Translations under genes and position numbers: made by a program
Assembly: GCF_900660655.1 (NCBI RefSeq)
Contig: NZ_LR215035.1
Location: 372,001 to 436,000 of the forward strand
Direction: 5' to 3'
Source: Mycoplasmopsis anatis
GTDB taxonomy: Bacteria; Bacillota_I; Bacilli_A; Mycoplasmatales; Metamycoplasmataceae
Length of the DNA: 64,000 bases
Shown here: one piece after another, positions 34,476-45,377 of the stretch
How positions within the stretch are numbered: the first letter of the stretch is position 1
How the letters are laid out: each line of letters begins with the position of its first letter
The notes under the pieces: generated by a model
The model's database searches: none
The model's input: the letters and a program-made list of their open reading frames with translations, nothing else
What the model was told of the DNA's origin: nothing

Positions 34476-35363
34476 TTAATATCCAAATCTTTTTAATTCT
34501 TTTTCGTTGTCAACTCACTTTTTTGATACTTTAACTTTAAGCCTTAAAACAACAGGTTCACCCATAACGTGTTTTAATTTTTCTCTTGCTATAGTACCGA
34601 TTTGTTTAATTTTTGAAGCTCCAGCTCCAATAACCATTCCTTTTTGCGAATCTTTCTTCACATAAATATTTGCATCAATTTCTATTGGTGTAGTGTATTC
34701 GTTAAATTCAGTTATTTCTACTGCTATTGAGTGAGGCAATTCTTCATAAAGATTATTTATTGCTGCTTCACGAATAATTTCTTGAGCAATAAATCTCATA
34801 CTTTTGTCAGTAATAAAATCATCATCATAATACACAACATCTTCATATGCGTATTTTTTAATTGTATTTATTACATCATCAACAGATTTAGGATCATTAA
34901 CAGAACAACTAATAATGTCGGTGAAATTAAACTTTTTAAGTTCCTCAATTTTACTAGTTAATCTCTCTGGTTGACCTTTTATTTTATCTATTTTAGATAT
35001 AACCGCAATTTTATTTTTAATATCTTTAATTTTATCTAATATAAGTAAATCACCTTTACCTATTAATTCATCCGCAGGACTTAAAAATAATAAAACATCA
35101 ACTTCTGGTATAGTATCAAAAGCGTTTTTATTTAAATGTTCACCTAATTTATTTTCTGGCTTATGAATCCCTGGTGTATCAATAAAGATAATTTGTGTTT
35201 CATCGTCAGTTAGAACTCCAGTGATTTGATCTCTAGTTGTTTGAGGAGTATCGGTTACTATTGATAAATCATAGGAAAGGATTTTGTTCATTAAAGAACT
35301 TTTTCCGACATTTGGACGTCCTACAATTGAAACAAAGCAGACTTCTTTTTTAATTTGTTCCAT
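34476..35363 (-). CDS. era: GTPase Era
   Basis: 295 aa. Ribosome-assembly GTPase that binds the 3' end of 16S rRNA. G1 GRPNVGKSS, G2 TTRDQITG, G3 IDTPGIH, G4 SKID; C-terminal KH domain IYVKKDSQKGMVIGAGASKIKQIG. The TGA-Trp near the end (VSKKW) extends the gene 13 codons beyond the first TGA. Overlaps the cdd stop by 1 nt. Confidence 0.96.
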
Positions 35364-35761
35364 TATTTGAATAAATCTCCTGAACGTACCGCAAAAGGAA
35401 TTAATTCACTAATTTTATTAATTCTAACTTTTTTTCCATCATAAGAATATTGATAAACTAACGAATTGTCACTCATAAATTCAGTCATTACTTGTCTACA
35501 TCCAGCACAAGGACTGATAACTTCATCATTTAAATAAGAAATTATGTGTATTTCTTTAAAACTTCCAACTTTTGCTCCACGAGCTACAGAACCAAATAAA
35601 GCAGATCTTTCAGCACATAAACCTGAAGGATATGCTGCATTTTCTACATTAACTCCAGGATACTCATTGCCTTTATCATCTATGGCAATTGCTGCAACTG
35701 CAAATTTAGAATATGGGCTATAAGATTTTTTTAATAATTCTTGTAAATCAACTAATTTCAT
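35363..35761 (-). CDS. cdd: Cytidine deaminase
   Basis: 132 aa, homotetrameric type. Zinc-binding residues in CAERSALFG (Cys, catalytic Glu) and PCAGCRQVM (two Cys). YSPYSKFAVAAIAID is the conserved start. Converts cytidine and deoxycytidine to uridine forms in nucleoside salvage. Between ybeY and era, an order common in Firmicutes and mollicutes. Confidence 0.96.
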   Translation of the reverse strand: MKLVDLQELLKKSYSPYSKFAVAAIAIDDKGNEYPGVNVENAAYPSGLCAERSALFGSVARGAKVGSFKEIHIISYLNDEVISPCAGCRQVMTEFMSDNSLVYQYSYDGKKVRINKISELIPFAVRSGDLFK

Positions 35762-35762
35762 T

Positions 35763-36230
35763 TTAATCCTCTCTTGTGATATTTAATGGGTTAAAAATTT
35801 CATCAACTATTTTATTCATCTTAACTCTTTCTTCTTCAATTTCATGATCATAACCCATTAAATGAACTAAACCATGAGTAAATAAATAACAAAACTCTCT
35901 TCTAATACTATGATTAAACTCTTCAGCTTGAGAAATTACCTTTTCATAACTAACAACTAATTCACCAAGATGAATAAAAGGTAGTGTGTCATATAATCCA
36001 TCATTACCAAAATCAAACGAAAGAATATCAGTTGCATAATCTTTACCACGATATTCTTTATTCAATTTTTGAATTTGTTCATTATTTACTATTGTTAGAT
36101 CAACATTAACTTGTTTTTCAATCTTAAAATACTTAGCTAAATTAATAATGATTTTATACAAATCATTCTTAAATTCAATCTTAAATTTAGTTTGATTATC
36201 TATGCTAAGTTCAATATCACTTTTCTTCAT
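35763..36230 (-). CDS. ybeY: Endoribonuclease YbeY
   Basis: 155 aa. Zinc-dependent RNase involved in 16S rRNA 3' maturation and ribosome quality control. Metal motif HGLVHLMGYDHE (H-x3-H-x5-H) near residue 115; YRGKDYATDILSFDF and LGELVVSYE are conserved. Starts 14 nt after the small membrane protein and 1 nt before cdd. Confidence 0.95.
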   Translation of the reverse strand: MKKSDIELSIDNQTKFKIEFKNDLYKIIINLAKYFKIEKQVNVDLTIVNNEQIQKLNKEYRGKDYATDILSFDFGNDGLYDTLPFIHLGELVVSYEKVISQAEEFNHSIRREFCYLFTHGLVHLMGYDHEIEEERVKMNKIVDEIFNPLNITRED

Positions 36231-36244
36231 ATTTTAATATTATA

Positions 36245-36613
36245 TTAAAATTTAGTTATTCACTGATACAACTTAATGCTTTTGATGTGTATTTTTATTA
36301 GGATATTATTGTTAAATGAAATTGAATTATTTAATGGATTATTAAAAAATACTTCATATGTATTTTCATCAAAACTTTTAAGTATTATTTCACACTCAAA
36401 GTGTTTTTTATTAATTTCAATAATGGAACTGTATTGTTTATTTATAGAGATTTCTTTATCTTTCATAATCAAAATTTTATCTTCAATATTATTAGTATAA
36501 AAATTTTTATACTGTATAATCTCAATATTAAACAGAAAGTAAAAACCAATAAAAAGCAAAATAATTAATAATGAAATAATTGCTAAATTTTTAAATGAGA
36601 TTAACTTCTTCAA
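36245..36613 (-). CDS. Small single-helix membrane protein next to the C39 exporter
   Basis: 122 aa. N-terminal helix (about residues 10-30, LAIISLLIILLFIGFYFLF) then a 90-aa beta-rich extracytoplasmic domain; last TGA-Trp followed by ITKF. Starts 23 nt inside the end of the C39 peptidase ABC gene, so they are translated together. The topology resembles a short accessory (membrane-fusion-like) partner of a bacteriocin or peptide exporter, but no sequence motif proves it. Confidence 0.65.
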
Positions 36614-38609
36614 TGTTTACCTTTCTTGAATCTTTAAAAATATAGTTTTGATTATGACTTATTTCAAGAAATATACAAGATCTAAACTCATCTTTTATTA
36701 TTTCTTTTAAATAATTTGAAAGTTTAATATCTAAGTTTTCGAAAAATTCATCAAAAATTATTACATCAGGTTCATGAGTGAATAATTTAATAATTGATAG
36801 CAATCTTTTCTGTCCTGTAGAAAGATTAGAAGCATCATTTAAAATATTCATATTTAAGTTTAATCCATAAAATTTTAAGATTGAATTAAAGTCGTACTTG
36901 AGAAATCTATTTTTAATTTTTTCTTTATATTGATTGCAATTAAATAGATATTCTTTAATTGTTGTATTGGGAAAATATTCTTCATTTGAAAGCAGATAAA
37001 TCTTTGATTCAATGTTTTTAATATCATTGACATTAAATTGCTTGTTAATTAAAACTGCTCCTTTATCAACCTTTAAAGTGTTATTAATAATTTTAGTGAA
37101 TAAACTTTTACCAATACCATTTTTCCCAGTCAAGATTAAATTTTGGTCAATCAGAAGATTGTGTATTTTTAACTTATTTTTTCCATTGAATATCAACGAA
37201 ACATCTTTGATTAGAATTTCGGTAATTTTGTTATTCAAACTAAACTTACTAGTAGTATTTTGACTTATTGATTCTTCAAAAACACCAAATTTAAATAAAC
37301 TATTTTTATATTCAATATAATCACTAAATAAATGCGAAATACTCTTTAACGGATTGAATATAAAATTAGAACAAGTAATAAAAAATATCAATTCATTTAA
37401 ATTTATTAAACCATTTCACAACTGAATAAGAGAAATGGTAATTAATAATAATGGAAAAATAATATTTAAATACTCCGATAGATCGTTAATAGCGTTATTA
37501 AAATAATTGGTTTTTTCTTGTTTATCAAATAGGTCTTTTATATTTTTTATTTCTTTGTTTAGTAAAAAATCTTTATACTGGTCTGTGTTACTATTGAGCA
37601 TAATTTTTGATAAGTCACTTTGAATTATGCTATCTTTAATAACTATTTCATTTAATATAGGTTTATTCTTATATTCAAAGTAATTAATTAGATACGAGAT
37701 TAAAAAATAGATAATTCCAAAAACAAAAATACAAAATATTAAAAATCTATTGATGAAAAATAAAAAAACACTTAGAAAAACTATTGAAACAACATTAATA
37801 ATTAAATCAGCAAAAAATTGTTGTTCAAACTTTAATATAGTAATATAAGAATTAATTTTGTCAATTATTTCATAAGATGAATATTGAAATTTAATATTTT
37901 TATCTTGGTAAAGTAGAAATGATCAAATTTGACTCCGCTTTTTTGCAAACGAGTTCATAATAGATCTATTTAATAGATTAAAACTAATCCTTTTAATTAA
38001 AAAAGAAATAAATACAATTCAACTATAAATACTTAAAGTTAATACAAGGTTAATCAAATCATAATTCTGCGAGAACTCTGAGATCATTAATTTACTAATA
38101 AAAGGAATTATAAAAATAATTAAGTTAGAAATAACTCTAAAGAATAAGTAAGTGAAATTTATATTGAATTTCTCACTTTGTTTAATCATTTTGGAGTTTT
38201 TAATTTCTTTATTTAGTACATAAAAATTTAAAACTATACCTAAAAATTTCTCTTCAAAGCTTTTTAACGTTTCTTTAATTTCTCCATAAAAAGGATCGAA
38301 ATATTTAATAAACTTTTTATCTATTTTCTTGATAATAACCATGTGCTGAACATTATCTTTTTTAATTACACAAGAGAGTGGAAATTCGTCTTTGTCAATT
38401 GAGATGAACTGTTTAAAATCACAATTAAAGACATCAAAATTCATATTAACTAACATAGCTATTTTCTCAAGTTCTAAAAGCGTTATACCATTTTGAGTAT
38501 AACTGACTTGATTTTTAACTTTAGTTAAGTCAAGTTTTTTATTAAAGAATTTTTTGTGAAAAAATTCTAAATTAATCAAACTACAGTCTTTATTGTCTAT
38601 TTGTTTCAT
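36591..38609 (-). CDS. ABC exporter with N-terminal C39 peptidase domain
   Basis: 672 aa. The N-terminal C39 protease keeps the Q...DC motif (MKQIDNKDC, Cys9), His89 in NVQHMVII and Asp105 in YFDPFYGE, so it should cleave double-glycine-type leaders. A six-helix membrane domain follows (about 155-430). The ATPase has Walker A GKNGIGKS (495-502), signature LSTGQ (596-600) and Walker B DVIIFDE (615-621). Joined across several TGA-Trp codons. Exporters of this type secrete bacteriocins or pheromone-like peptides; no cargo gene is obvious nearby. Divergent from rpiB; first gene of a run leading to ybeY-cdd-era. Confidence 0.87.
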
Positions 38610-38621
38610 CTCACCAATATA

Positions 38622-38630
38622 TGTTATAAT
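38622..38630 (+). promoter_or_regulatory. Extended -10 promoter of rpiB
   Basis: TGT-TATAAT (TG at 38622-38623, box 38625-38630) about 50 nt before the rpiB ATG. Confidence 0.55.
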
Positions 38631-38679
38631 AGTAAAAATTAACTTAAAAGTTTACAAAAAAAGTAGTTTAAGGGGAAAA

Positions 38680-39117
38680 ATGAAAAAAATTGTAGCACTT
38701 GCTAGTGATCATGCAGGTTTTGAACTAAAAGAAGGACTAAAAAAATACGTTCAATCATTAGGTTATGACACTATTGATTTAGGCCCAGATAATGGTGAAG
38801 AATCAATTTCATATGCAAAAAAAGGGAAAGAATTAGCTGAATATGTTGATAGTAGAAAACCTGATTTTGGTATTGCAGTGTGTGGAACTGGATTAGGAAT
38901 TTCTTATGCTTTAAACAGACATTTACATATTCGTGCTGCACGTATTAACTCTGTAGAAGATGCTAAATTAGCTAAATTACACAATGACGCTAATGTTTTA
39001 TGTTTTGGTGGTCGGCAAGTAAAACTTAAAGATGCACAAGCTATGGTGGATGAATTCATTAACACTAAATTCGAAGGTGGAAGACATCAATCAAGAATTG
39101 ATGAGTTAGACAATTAA
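38680..39117 (+). CDS. rpiB: Ribose-5-phosphate isomerase B
   Basis: 145 aa, normal length. Interconverts ribose-5-P and ribulose-5-P. ASDHAGFELKEGL, the catalytic Cys in VCGTGLGISYALNR, and RAARINSVEDAKLAKLHNDANVLCFGGR are intact. ATG 38680 follows AAGGGGA; the longer in-frame start at 38593 is rejected as it overlaps the divergent gene and lacks family similarity. Confidence 0.96.
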   Translation: MKKIVALASDHAGFELKEGLKKYVQSLGYDTIDLGPDNGEESISYAKKGKELAEYVDSRKPDFGIAVCGTGLGISYALNRHLHIRAARINSVEDAKLAKLHNDANVLCFGGRQVKLKDAQAMVDEFINTKFEGGRHQSRIDELDN

Positions 39118-39132
39118 TTGACTAATGTCAAT
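39117..39132 (+). terminator. Terminator of rpiB
   Basis: ATTGAC-TAAT-GTCAAT followed by TTTTTT, touching the stop codon. Confidence 0.75.
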
Positions 39133-39229
39133 TTTTTTGTTCACTTTTAGTTCATACTCTAAAAAATTTTCATGTAATTTTGAGAAAAGACTTACTCAAA
39201 AACTAATATGAAACTTAAAAGGAGTAAAA

Positions 39230-42139
39230 ATGACTAAAAATTCAAATAAAAAACGCTGAAGTATTGTAGCACTTTCTTCTGCTGCAGTTCTTGCTGCAAC
39301 ACTAATTCCACTTAGTGTAAAATACTGCTCTGCAGTTAAAACTATAGAAAAGAGAGATGAAGAAATTAAATTATTAAAATTAAAGATTTCTAGCTTGAGT
39401 GCTGAAAAAGAAAAATTAATTAGTGAAAGAGATGAATTAAGTAAAAAAATAAGTTCACTGCAAACTAAATATGATGAATTAAAGTTAAATTATGATAAAA
39501 CACTAACTAATTTTAAATCTATTACTGGGTCAATTTTAGATAGAAGTAATAGCTATAAAGCAATGCTTGAAAGATATTATAATAATGCTGATACTGAAAA
39601 TGAAACAGAAAATACAAATAATAATGAAGAAGTATTAAGCTTTGAAGCTGAATTAGAAAAAATTAGAAATGGTATCCAAGAAAAAATTACTCAATATGTT
39701 AAGTTATTAACTGAAAAAATTGACTTATATAAGAGTAAAAATGCTGAATTAATGAATAATAATGATGAGATTAATTTATTAATTAAAGGTTTAGAAGACA
39801 TTAAAAATTTTGGTGTTAATATACCACTTGAAACTAGTGAAGATATAGTTAAAGCGACACAATGAATATCAATGTCTGATAAGGAAGTTTTAAGTATTTT
39901 AGAAAAAATTAATGCTAAATATGAAAACTATATTAGTGAATTAAAAGAGATAATCACTCAAAAAGATAAAATTATTGAAAACAGTTTTAATACTGCTAGA
40001 GAATTAGTAAATCAAGCAATTAAAACAACTGAAAATCAAATTGATTATCTAGCAAGTCTAAAAGAAATTGTTTATAAATTTGTAAATCGCGATTATAGTA
40101 GTTATGGTAGTGATGAATTTGCTAATAGTATGCGTAATGAAGCACTTTCATTGATTAATGAAATTAATGATTATAGTAGCAGTGCACAAAAAGTTTTAGA
40201 CCAAGCTAAAGCTGATTATCAAAAAGCTCTTAAGAGTAAAAATATTGAAGATTTTAGCAATATTAACATTGAAAGTTTTCCAATTAAAAACAAAACTTTT
40301 ACTAAACTTATTGAAGCTCTTAATCAGAGAGATTATGAAGCGTTATTTAATAAAAACGCTGAAAATTGAATTAATTACACTAAAGCATTACATGAATATA
40401 AGTTAAAACAACAAGAAAATAGTGAATTACAACAAAAAATTAATTTAGCTAATAATACTATTGAAACTTTAAAATTAGATATTACTAATAAAGAAAGTTT
40501 AATTACTAATTTAGAAACTAAATTAAAAGATAATTTAGTTAATACAATTACTCATACAAGTGATTTATTAAATGATTTAATAACTACTTTAGAAGCTGAT
40601 AATCTAAAAGAAATTAATGAAATTGCAACTCCACTTAAAGAGCAATATGAAATTCTCAAACAAATACTTTTAGAAGTTAATGAAGCAGATTTTGTTGAAA
40701 AAAATAGTGAAAAGGTTTATCTAGCAATTGATACTATCCAAAATATATTAGAAACATATAAGAGTGCAAGAGTTTTACCACTTGAAGCAATTGTAATTAA
40801 TTTAGCTGAGAAAATAAGAGAGTTAAATGAAGAAAGAGATAGTTTAAGTACTGAACTAGATAGTGCTAATAATACTATTAAAGCTAAAGAGAATGAAATT
40901 GAAAGCTTAAATAATAGAATACTTGAATTAAGTGAAAATATTACTGAAAATGAAGCAGAGATTGAAAACTTAAATAAACAAAGAAGTGCTTTAATTTCAG
41001 AAAAAGAACAATTAACTTTAGAAAAAACTACATTGGAAAGCAAATTAAGTGCTAAAGAGAACGAATTAAGTAGTAAAAATACTGAATATGAACAAGCTAA
41101 GTCTAACTATGAAACTCAATTAAGAGAAAAAGATTTAAGAATTAGCGATTTAGAAAGACAACTTAGAGAACAAGGTGGGTCTAATAGTGCATTGGAAAGC
41201 GAAATTGCTGCACTAAAAAGAGATAAAAGTAATTTAAGTAGTCAAGTAAGTAGTTTAACTAATCAGTTAAGCACTGTAAAAAGTGAAAGAGATAGAATTA
41301 AAAGTGAATTAGCAAGTGCACAAAGTACTATAAGAGAAAAACAAGCTAGAATTGAAAAACTTGAAAAAGATGTGGAACACTATAAAAATAAAGAAACTCC
41401 TAATCCTGTGCAACCTACTCCACCTGCTCCATTACCTAATCCTGTTGTAAGCAATAAAAGTGTGGTAATTGGATATGATTTACTCTCCGAAGAGTATCCA
41501 AAATATACTCTTACTAGTGCAGCTGCTGCGGTTATTAATAGTTGAAATTGATTCAAACCTCTTTTATTAGATACAACTAAAATTTCTGAATGATTTGAAC
41601 ATAACGGAAAGAGACCTACGCAAGGAAGTAATTATTCTGGTGATTTAGGTAAGGTAAAAAATCAATTCTTTTTAAGAAAAGGTATTAAAGAAAAAGTTAG
41701 AATACCAGAAAATGCTAAAAGTGCTAAGATGAAATTGTTAGTTAATGGAGCAGATACTCAAATAACTTTAACTAAAGGACCTGATAGCTGACTTGGTACA
41801 ATTAAATTTACTCCTAAAGCAAAAGCTAACTTTGATTTAAATTGAGTTTCAATTACAAGAACACCGAATGGAAGTTATTATAATGGTATTCCAAGAGATT
41901 TTACTGAGACTAGAACTCCAAAAAGTGAAAAATGAGAATGACCTATTTCTAGTCAAAGTTTAAGTTTAAGCATACCATTTACTTCAAGTCCAGGAAATTT
42001 AGAAGCAATTAATAGATGAGATATGATAACTAAAGAATTTTCTAAACCTACTGGTGAAGATATAAAAATAACAGGAGATTTAGATATCTTTAAGGGTATA
42101 AACTCAATTACAATTTTAGAAATTAGCTGAGAAGAATAA
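39230..42139 (+). CDS. Giant coiled-coil surface protein, 969 aa
   Basis: A membrane-anchor helix (about residues 10-33, SIVALSSAAVLAATLIPLSV) without a lipobox is followed by some 650 residues of charged heptad-like sequence, densest at the end (EIAALKRDKSNLSSQVSSL), then a proline linker NPVQPTPPAPLPNP near residue 730 and a 230-aa C-terminal globular domain rich in Trp and Thr (ISEWFEHNGKRPTQGSNYSG). That last domain has 10 or more TGA-Trp codons. The layout suggests a rod that holds a binding head away from the membrane. I do not recognise the head; adhesin or cytoskeletal roles are both possible. AAGGAG ribosome site. Confidence 0.8.
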
Positions 42140-42154
42140 GGGTTATCCCTTATT
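42135..42154 (+). terminator. Terminator of the coiled-coil gene
   Basis: AATAAGGG-TTAT-CCCTTATT followed by TTTTT; the stop codon lies in the 5' arm. Confidence 0.88.
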
Positions 42155-42177
42155 TTTTTATTGATTAAGTTAAAATA

Positions 42178-42215
42178 ATTATATATAAAATTTATTTATA
42201 AATTTTATATATAAT
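42178..42215. repeat. 16-bp perfect inverted repeat upstream of the transglutaminase-like lipoprotein
   Basis: Arms 42178-42193 and 42200-42215, all A/T, with a 6-nt spacer ATTTAT, ending 10 nt before the extended -10 box. It lacks the G/C base of the terminators in the window, which argues for a promoter-linked site. Confidence 0.65.
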
Positions 42216-42225
42216 AAACATATTA

Positions 42226-42234
42226 TGATATAAT
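42226..42234 (+). promoter_or_regulatory. Extended -10 promoter for a leaderless mRNA
   Basis: TGA-TATAAT with the box 6 nt before ATG 42241, so transcription should start on or next to the A of the start codon. No Shine-Dalgarno site. Confidence 0.55.
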
Positions 42235-42240
42235 ATTAAT

Positions 42241-44427
42241 ATGAAGAAGTTTAAATTTATATTAGGTTCATTTTCTGCAGTTTTATTACCAGTTATTTCG
42301 GTATCGTGTTTTAATTCTAATGAAGTTAAAGAAACTCCTAAAAAAATAATTAACAAGCAAGAGTTATTTATTCAATATCAAAATATCCCTAGTGCTATTA
42401 AGGAAGTTTTAGATGTTAATACTTCAAAAGAAGACTTAAAAACACTAGATGAAAAATATAATCTTATTAACAATAGAAAATTTGAAATTGAAAATGGGAT
42501 AAGTCTTTTTGAGTTAAATACTGAAAATTCTTTTAAAATTATTTACCAAAACTTGTTAAATCAAAAAATTACTGATTTAACTAAATTAGACAGTGCATTA
42601 CAAAATGCAAATAATCTTTTAAGCAAATTAAGAACTAATATAAACTTCAAAATTGAAAATAGTTTTAAACACTTAACTAATCTAAATAATAACTTCTCAA
42701 CTAATTTAATCAAAAAAATTAAACAACTCCAAGATAACTACACTAATGAACAAACTAGTTTAATTTTTCATCAATTTTTACAGTTAAAGAACAGTATCTT
42801 ACAATTAGAAAAGAAATTTGTTGAATTATCAAAAGGTTATGATAATTTAACACTCTTTAAACAGTTAAACACTAAAGACTTCTATGATTTAGTTAGTGAA
42901 AATTTTACTGTTGATATTGACGCATTAAATAATTATGAAATACAAATTGCTAAAGCACAAATCCAAAAATATATTGACTACTTTAATAAAGTTGATTTCT
43001 TTCCACTAATTATTGAACGACTTACTTACTTTAGAGATAATTTTGATAATGGTAAAGGAAATTATAAAGGACAATGATTTATCACTAAAGATAAAAGATA
43101 TACCTTAAATCCAGGAACTGAAGCAAATATCGAGTGACGCTTACCATATATGCGTGATGAGCGTTATGGACTAATTAAATTAACTAAAGAATATATTATT
43201 GATTGACTTAAAAGTTATGATAAATGACTTTGAGTAATTAATGGTGAAACTAAAATTGATGATATTAATTTAGATAAAGTTAAAATGTTTAATCATTATA
43301 AAGATTTTAACGACAATTACATTGCTGAAACTTTTAAAGATTACGAAAATTTTAATATTAATGTATTAAGATGAAAATATGATTATTTTAAATCAGAATT
43401 TGAATTAGAAAAGCAATTTAATAAACTTGCTGAAATTTATGGAAAAAATAATTTTAAAATCAATAATTGAGATTCTGAATTTAATTTCCTCGAAAATCCT
43501 TTAATTCCTGCTAAGTTTAATTTAGGTAGTTATATGAACTATAACTTTATTAATAAAAAATCAAAATATGAATTCGCAAGTTCAGTGTATTATGATTTTC
43601 TTGTTGAAAATCCTAATTTCTTTTCGAATTTTTACCAAAACCCAAATGGTAGTTTAAAAATAAAAGCTACAGGTATATTAAAAACAACACAAAATAATTA
43701 CAATTATCCTAAAGCATCTAAATTAGATGAGTATAATAGACCTGATTTTTCAATAAGAGAAGAAGATAACAAACCACAACTAAAACAATGATTGCAAAAC
43801 TGAATTAATTTCTTACCTAAATATATCTCTAAAAACTGAGACACAAAACAAATTATTAAAGCTTTATCTTTCTTTATCACTTCTAACGTAAATTATATGT
43901 ATAAAAATAATAATTACAGTTTTAACACTGACGGTAATAATTTTTATAATCCTGCTTCCCTTTTTGAAATTGATAGAACGCTTCAATGCTATGGATACAG
44001 TCAAAATCTTAGTATGTCGCTTTCACTACTTAATATTCCAGTAAGAATAGTTGGTGGTACTATGTATGCAGACATTAATAATCCGCTAGTAAGTACTGGG
44101 GAACACGCTTGAAATGAAGTATTTGTTGATAATAAATGAGTTAGTGTAGATTTAACTTTTGCTGATTATCAGGACGCTTATAGTTTATTTAAGAGTGAAC
44201 TTGATGAAAAAGAGATTTTTTTAGACCGTGATAGTGGAACTCGCACAATGTTTAGACTTGACTACACTTCATATATCACAACAATTATTAAGTATCTAAA
44301 TAAAGATGAAAATGGTAATTATATGCACAACTATATTGATTTACCTACACATTACTCTACTGACCCCGAAAATGAACTAAAATGAGAAAATATGCTTCCT
44401 ATACTAAAAACTCAATACAAAAAATAA
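42241..44427 (+). CDS. Transglutaminase-like (papain-fold) lipoprotein
   Basis: 728 aa. Lipobox VISVSC puts the anchor at Cys23. Helical N-terminal half (to about 270), a middle region rich in TGA-Trp, and a C-terminal transglutaminase-core domain: Cys583 in TLQCYGYSQNLSMSLSLL, His622 in TGEHAWNEVFVDNKWVSV, Asp637 in VDLTFAD. The order Cys-His-Asp fits the catalytic triad of this superfamily, which holds proteases and cross-linking enzymes. Acting outside the cell, it might cut or modify host or surface proteins. Ends 9 nt before the next gene, so the two could share a transcript. Confidence 0.87.
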
Positions 44428-44436
44428 GGAGTAAAT

Positions 44437-45261
44437 ATGATAAAACAAGTATGAAGTTTAACACGTCAAGGATACAAGCACTGAAAAAGTCTTAAAACTG
44501 TTTCGTATAAGTATAATGGACAACCTATCACTCCTTACCATAATTCATATAGTAATAACCATCCATTAGTTGTGTTTTATTCTGGGGATGATGTTTATTA
44601 TCTTACATGTAGAAGTGTAGAAGATAAAATTAAAAAAGATAATGAAGTTGAAATTTTTAATAATAAAACACAAGAAAAATCATATGTTGAAACTAATAAT
44701 ATTCATATAATGAAAAGGGATGATTTCTTTAAGATTTTTAATAAAAATAAGGTACAAATACTAGGTGATATAGACGGTGCTGTGAGTATATTGGAAAAAT
44801 TGAGAGAAAATTTGGATAATCAAACAATCAAATTACAAAAATTAGAATTAAATAGTGATTGAACAATAGAAAATAAAAAAATTAATAATGAGTTAGAAGC
44901 ATTCCAATATTTAGCACATGCTGATAATTTATTCTATAATATTGGTAAATTCGGAACTATGAGATTATTTGAATATGGTAGAAATTTTGATAATGAAAAA
45001 TGATTACAACAAGTATCTAAAAATTACATTCCACTTAAAGAGTTTAAGACTTGAGATTTAGAAAAATGCATGGATTTCCTACATAACTCAGATAAAACTA
45101 AACGTTATGAACAACAAGAAGAAGATGAAAGATGAAGTAATGATACTTGAGACTATGAAGCTCAATTTGGAGAATATCATAGACAGGAAGAACTAGAATA
45201 TCAAAAGAAAAAACAAGAAAAAAAGGATAAGCAGGAAGATGACTTAGCACTATCTATGTAG
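44437..45261 (+). CDS. Uncharacterised paralogue A of the MIKxVWSLTR family
   Basis: 274 aa, AAGGAGT ribosome site 9 nt after the lipoprotein stop. N-terminus MIKQVWSLTRQGYKHW; then a beta-rich stretch HPLVVFYSGDDVYYLTCRSV and SYVETNNIHIMKRDDFFKIF; helical second half; acidic/basic tail ending EDDLALSM. The first 110 residues have the general rhythm of PemK/MazF- or ToxN-like RNase toxins (PVVV ... YYLxxTS ... SYV ... NxxxI), but the likeness is weak and I do not assign it. No signal peptide. The stop codon is inside the terminator hairpin. Homologue at 45378-46181 and a dead copy at 1855-2325. Confidence 0.7.
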
Positions 45262-45265
45262 TGCT
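45246..45265 (+). terminator. Terminator of paralogue A
   Basis: AGCACTA / TAGTGCT around a 6-nt loop followed by TTTTTT, with the TAG stop in the 3' arm. Confidence 0.85.
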
Positions 45266-45377
45266 TTTTTATATGAAAAATAAATCAATGATTACCAAAA
45301 AATATAAAATTATTATGTTAAAAATATTTATTTGTAAATCGTATATATCAAAACATCTAAAATACTAAGGAGAAAAT

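Noticed and set aside
36591..38609. Pseudogene broken by many stops
   Set aside because: All in-frame stops are TGA, read as Trp in this code; the frame is continuous.
38593..38679. N-terminal extension of rpiB
   Set aside because: Would overlap the divergent C39 exporter start; the AAGGGGA site and family start favour ATG 38680.
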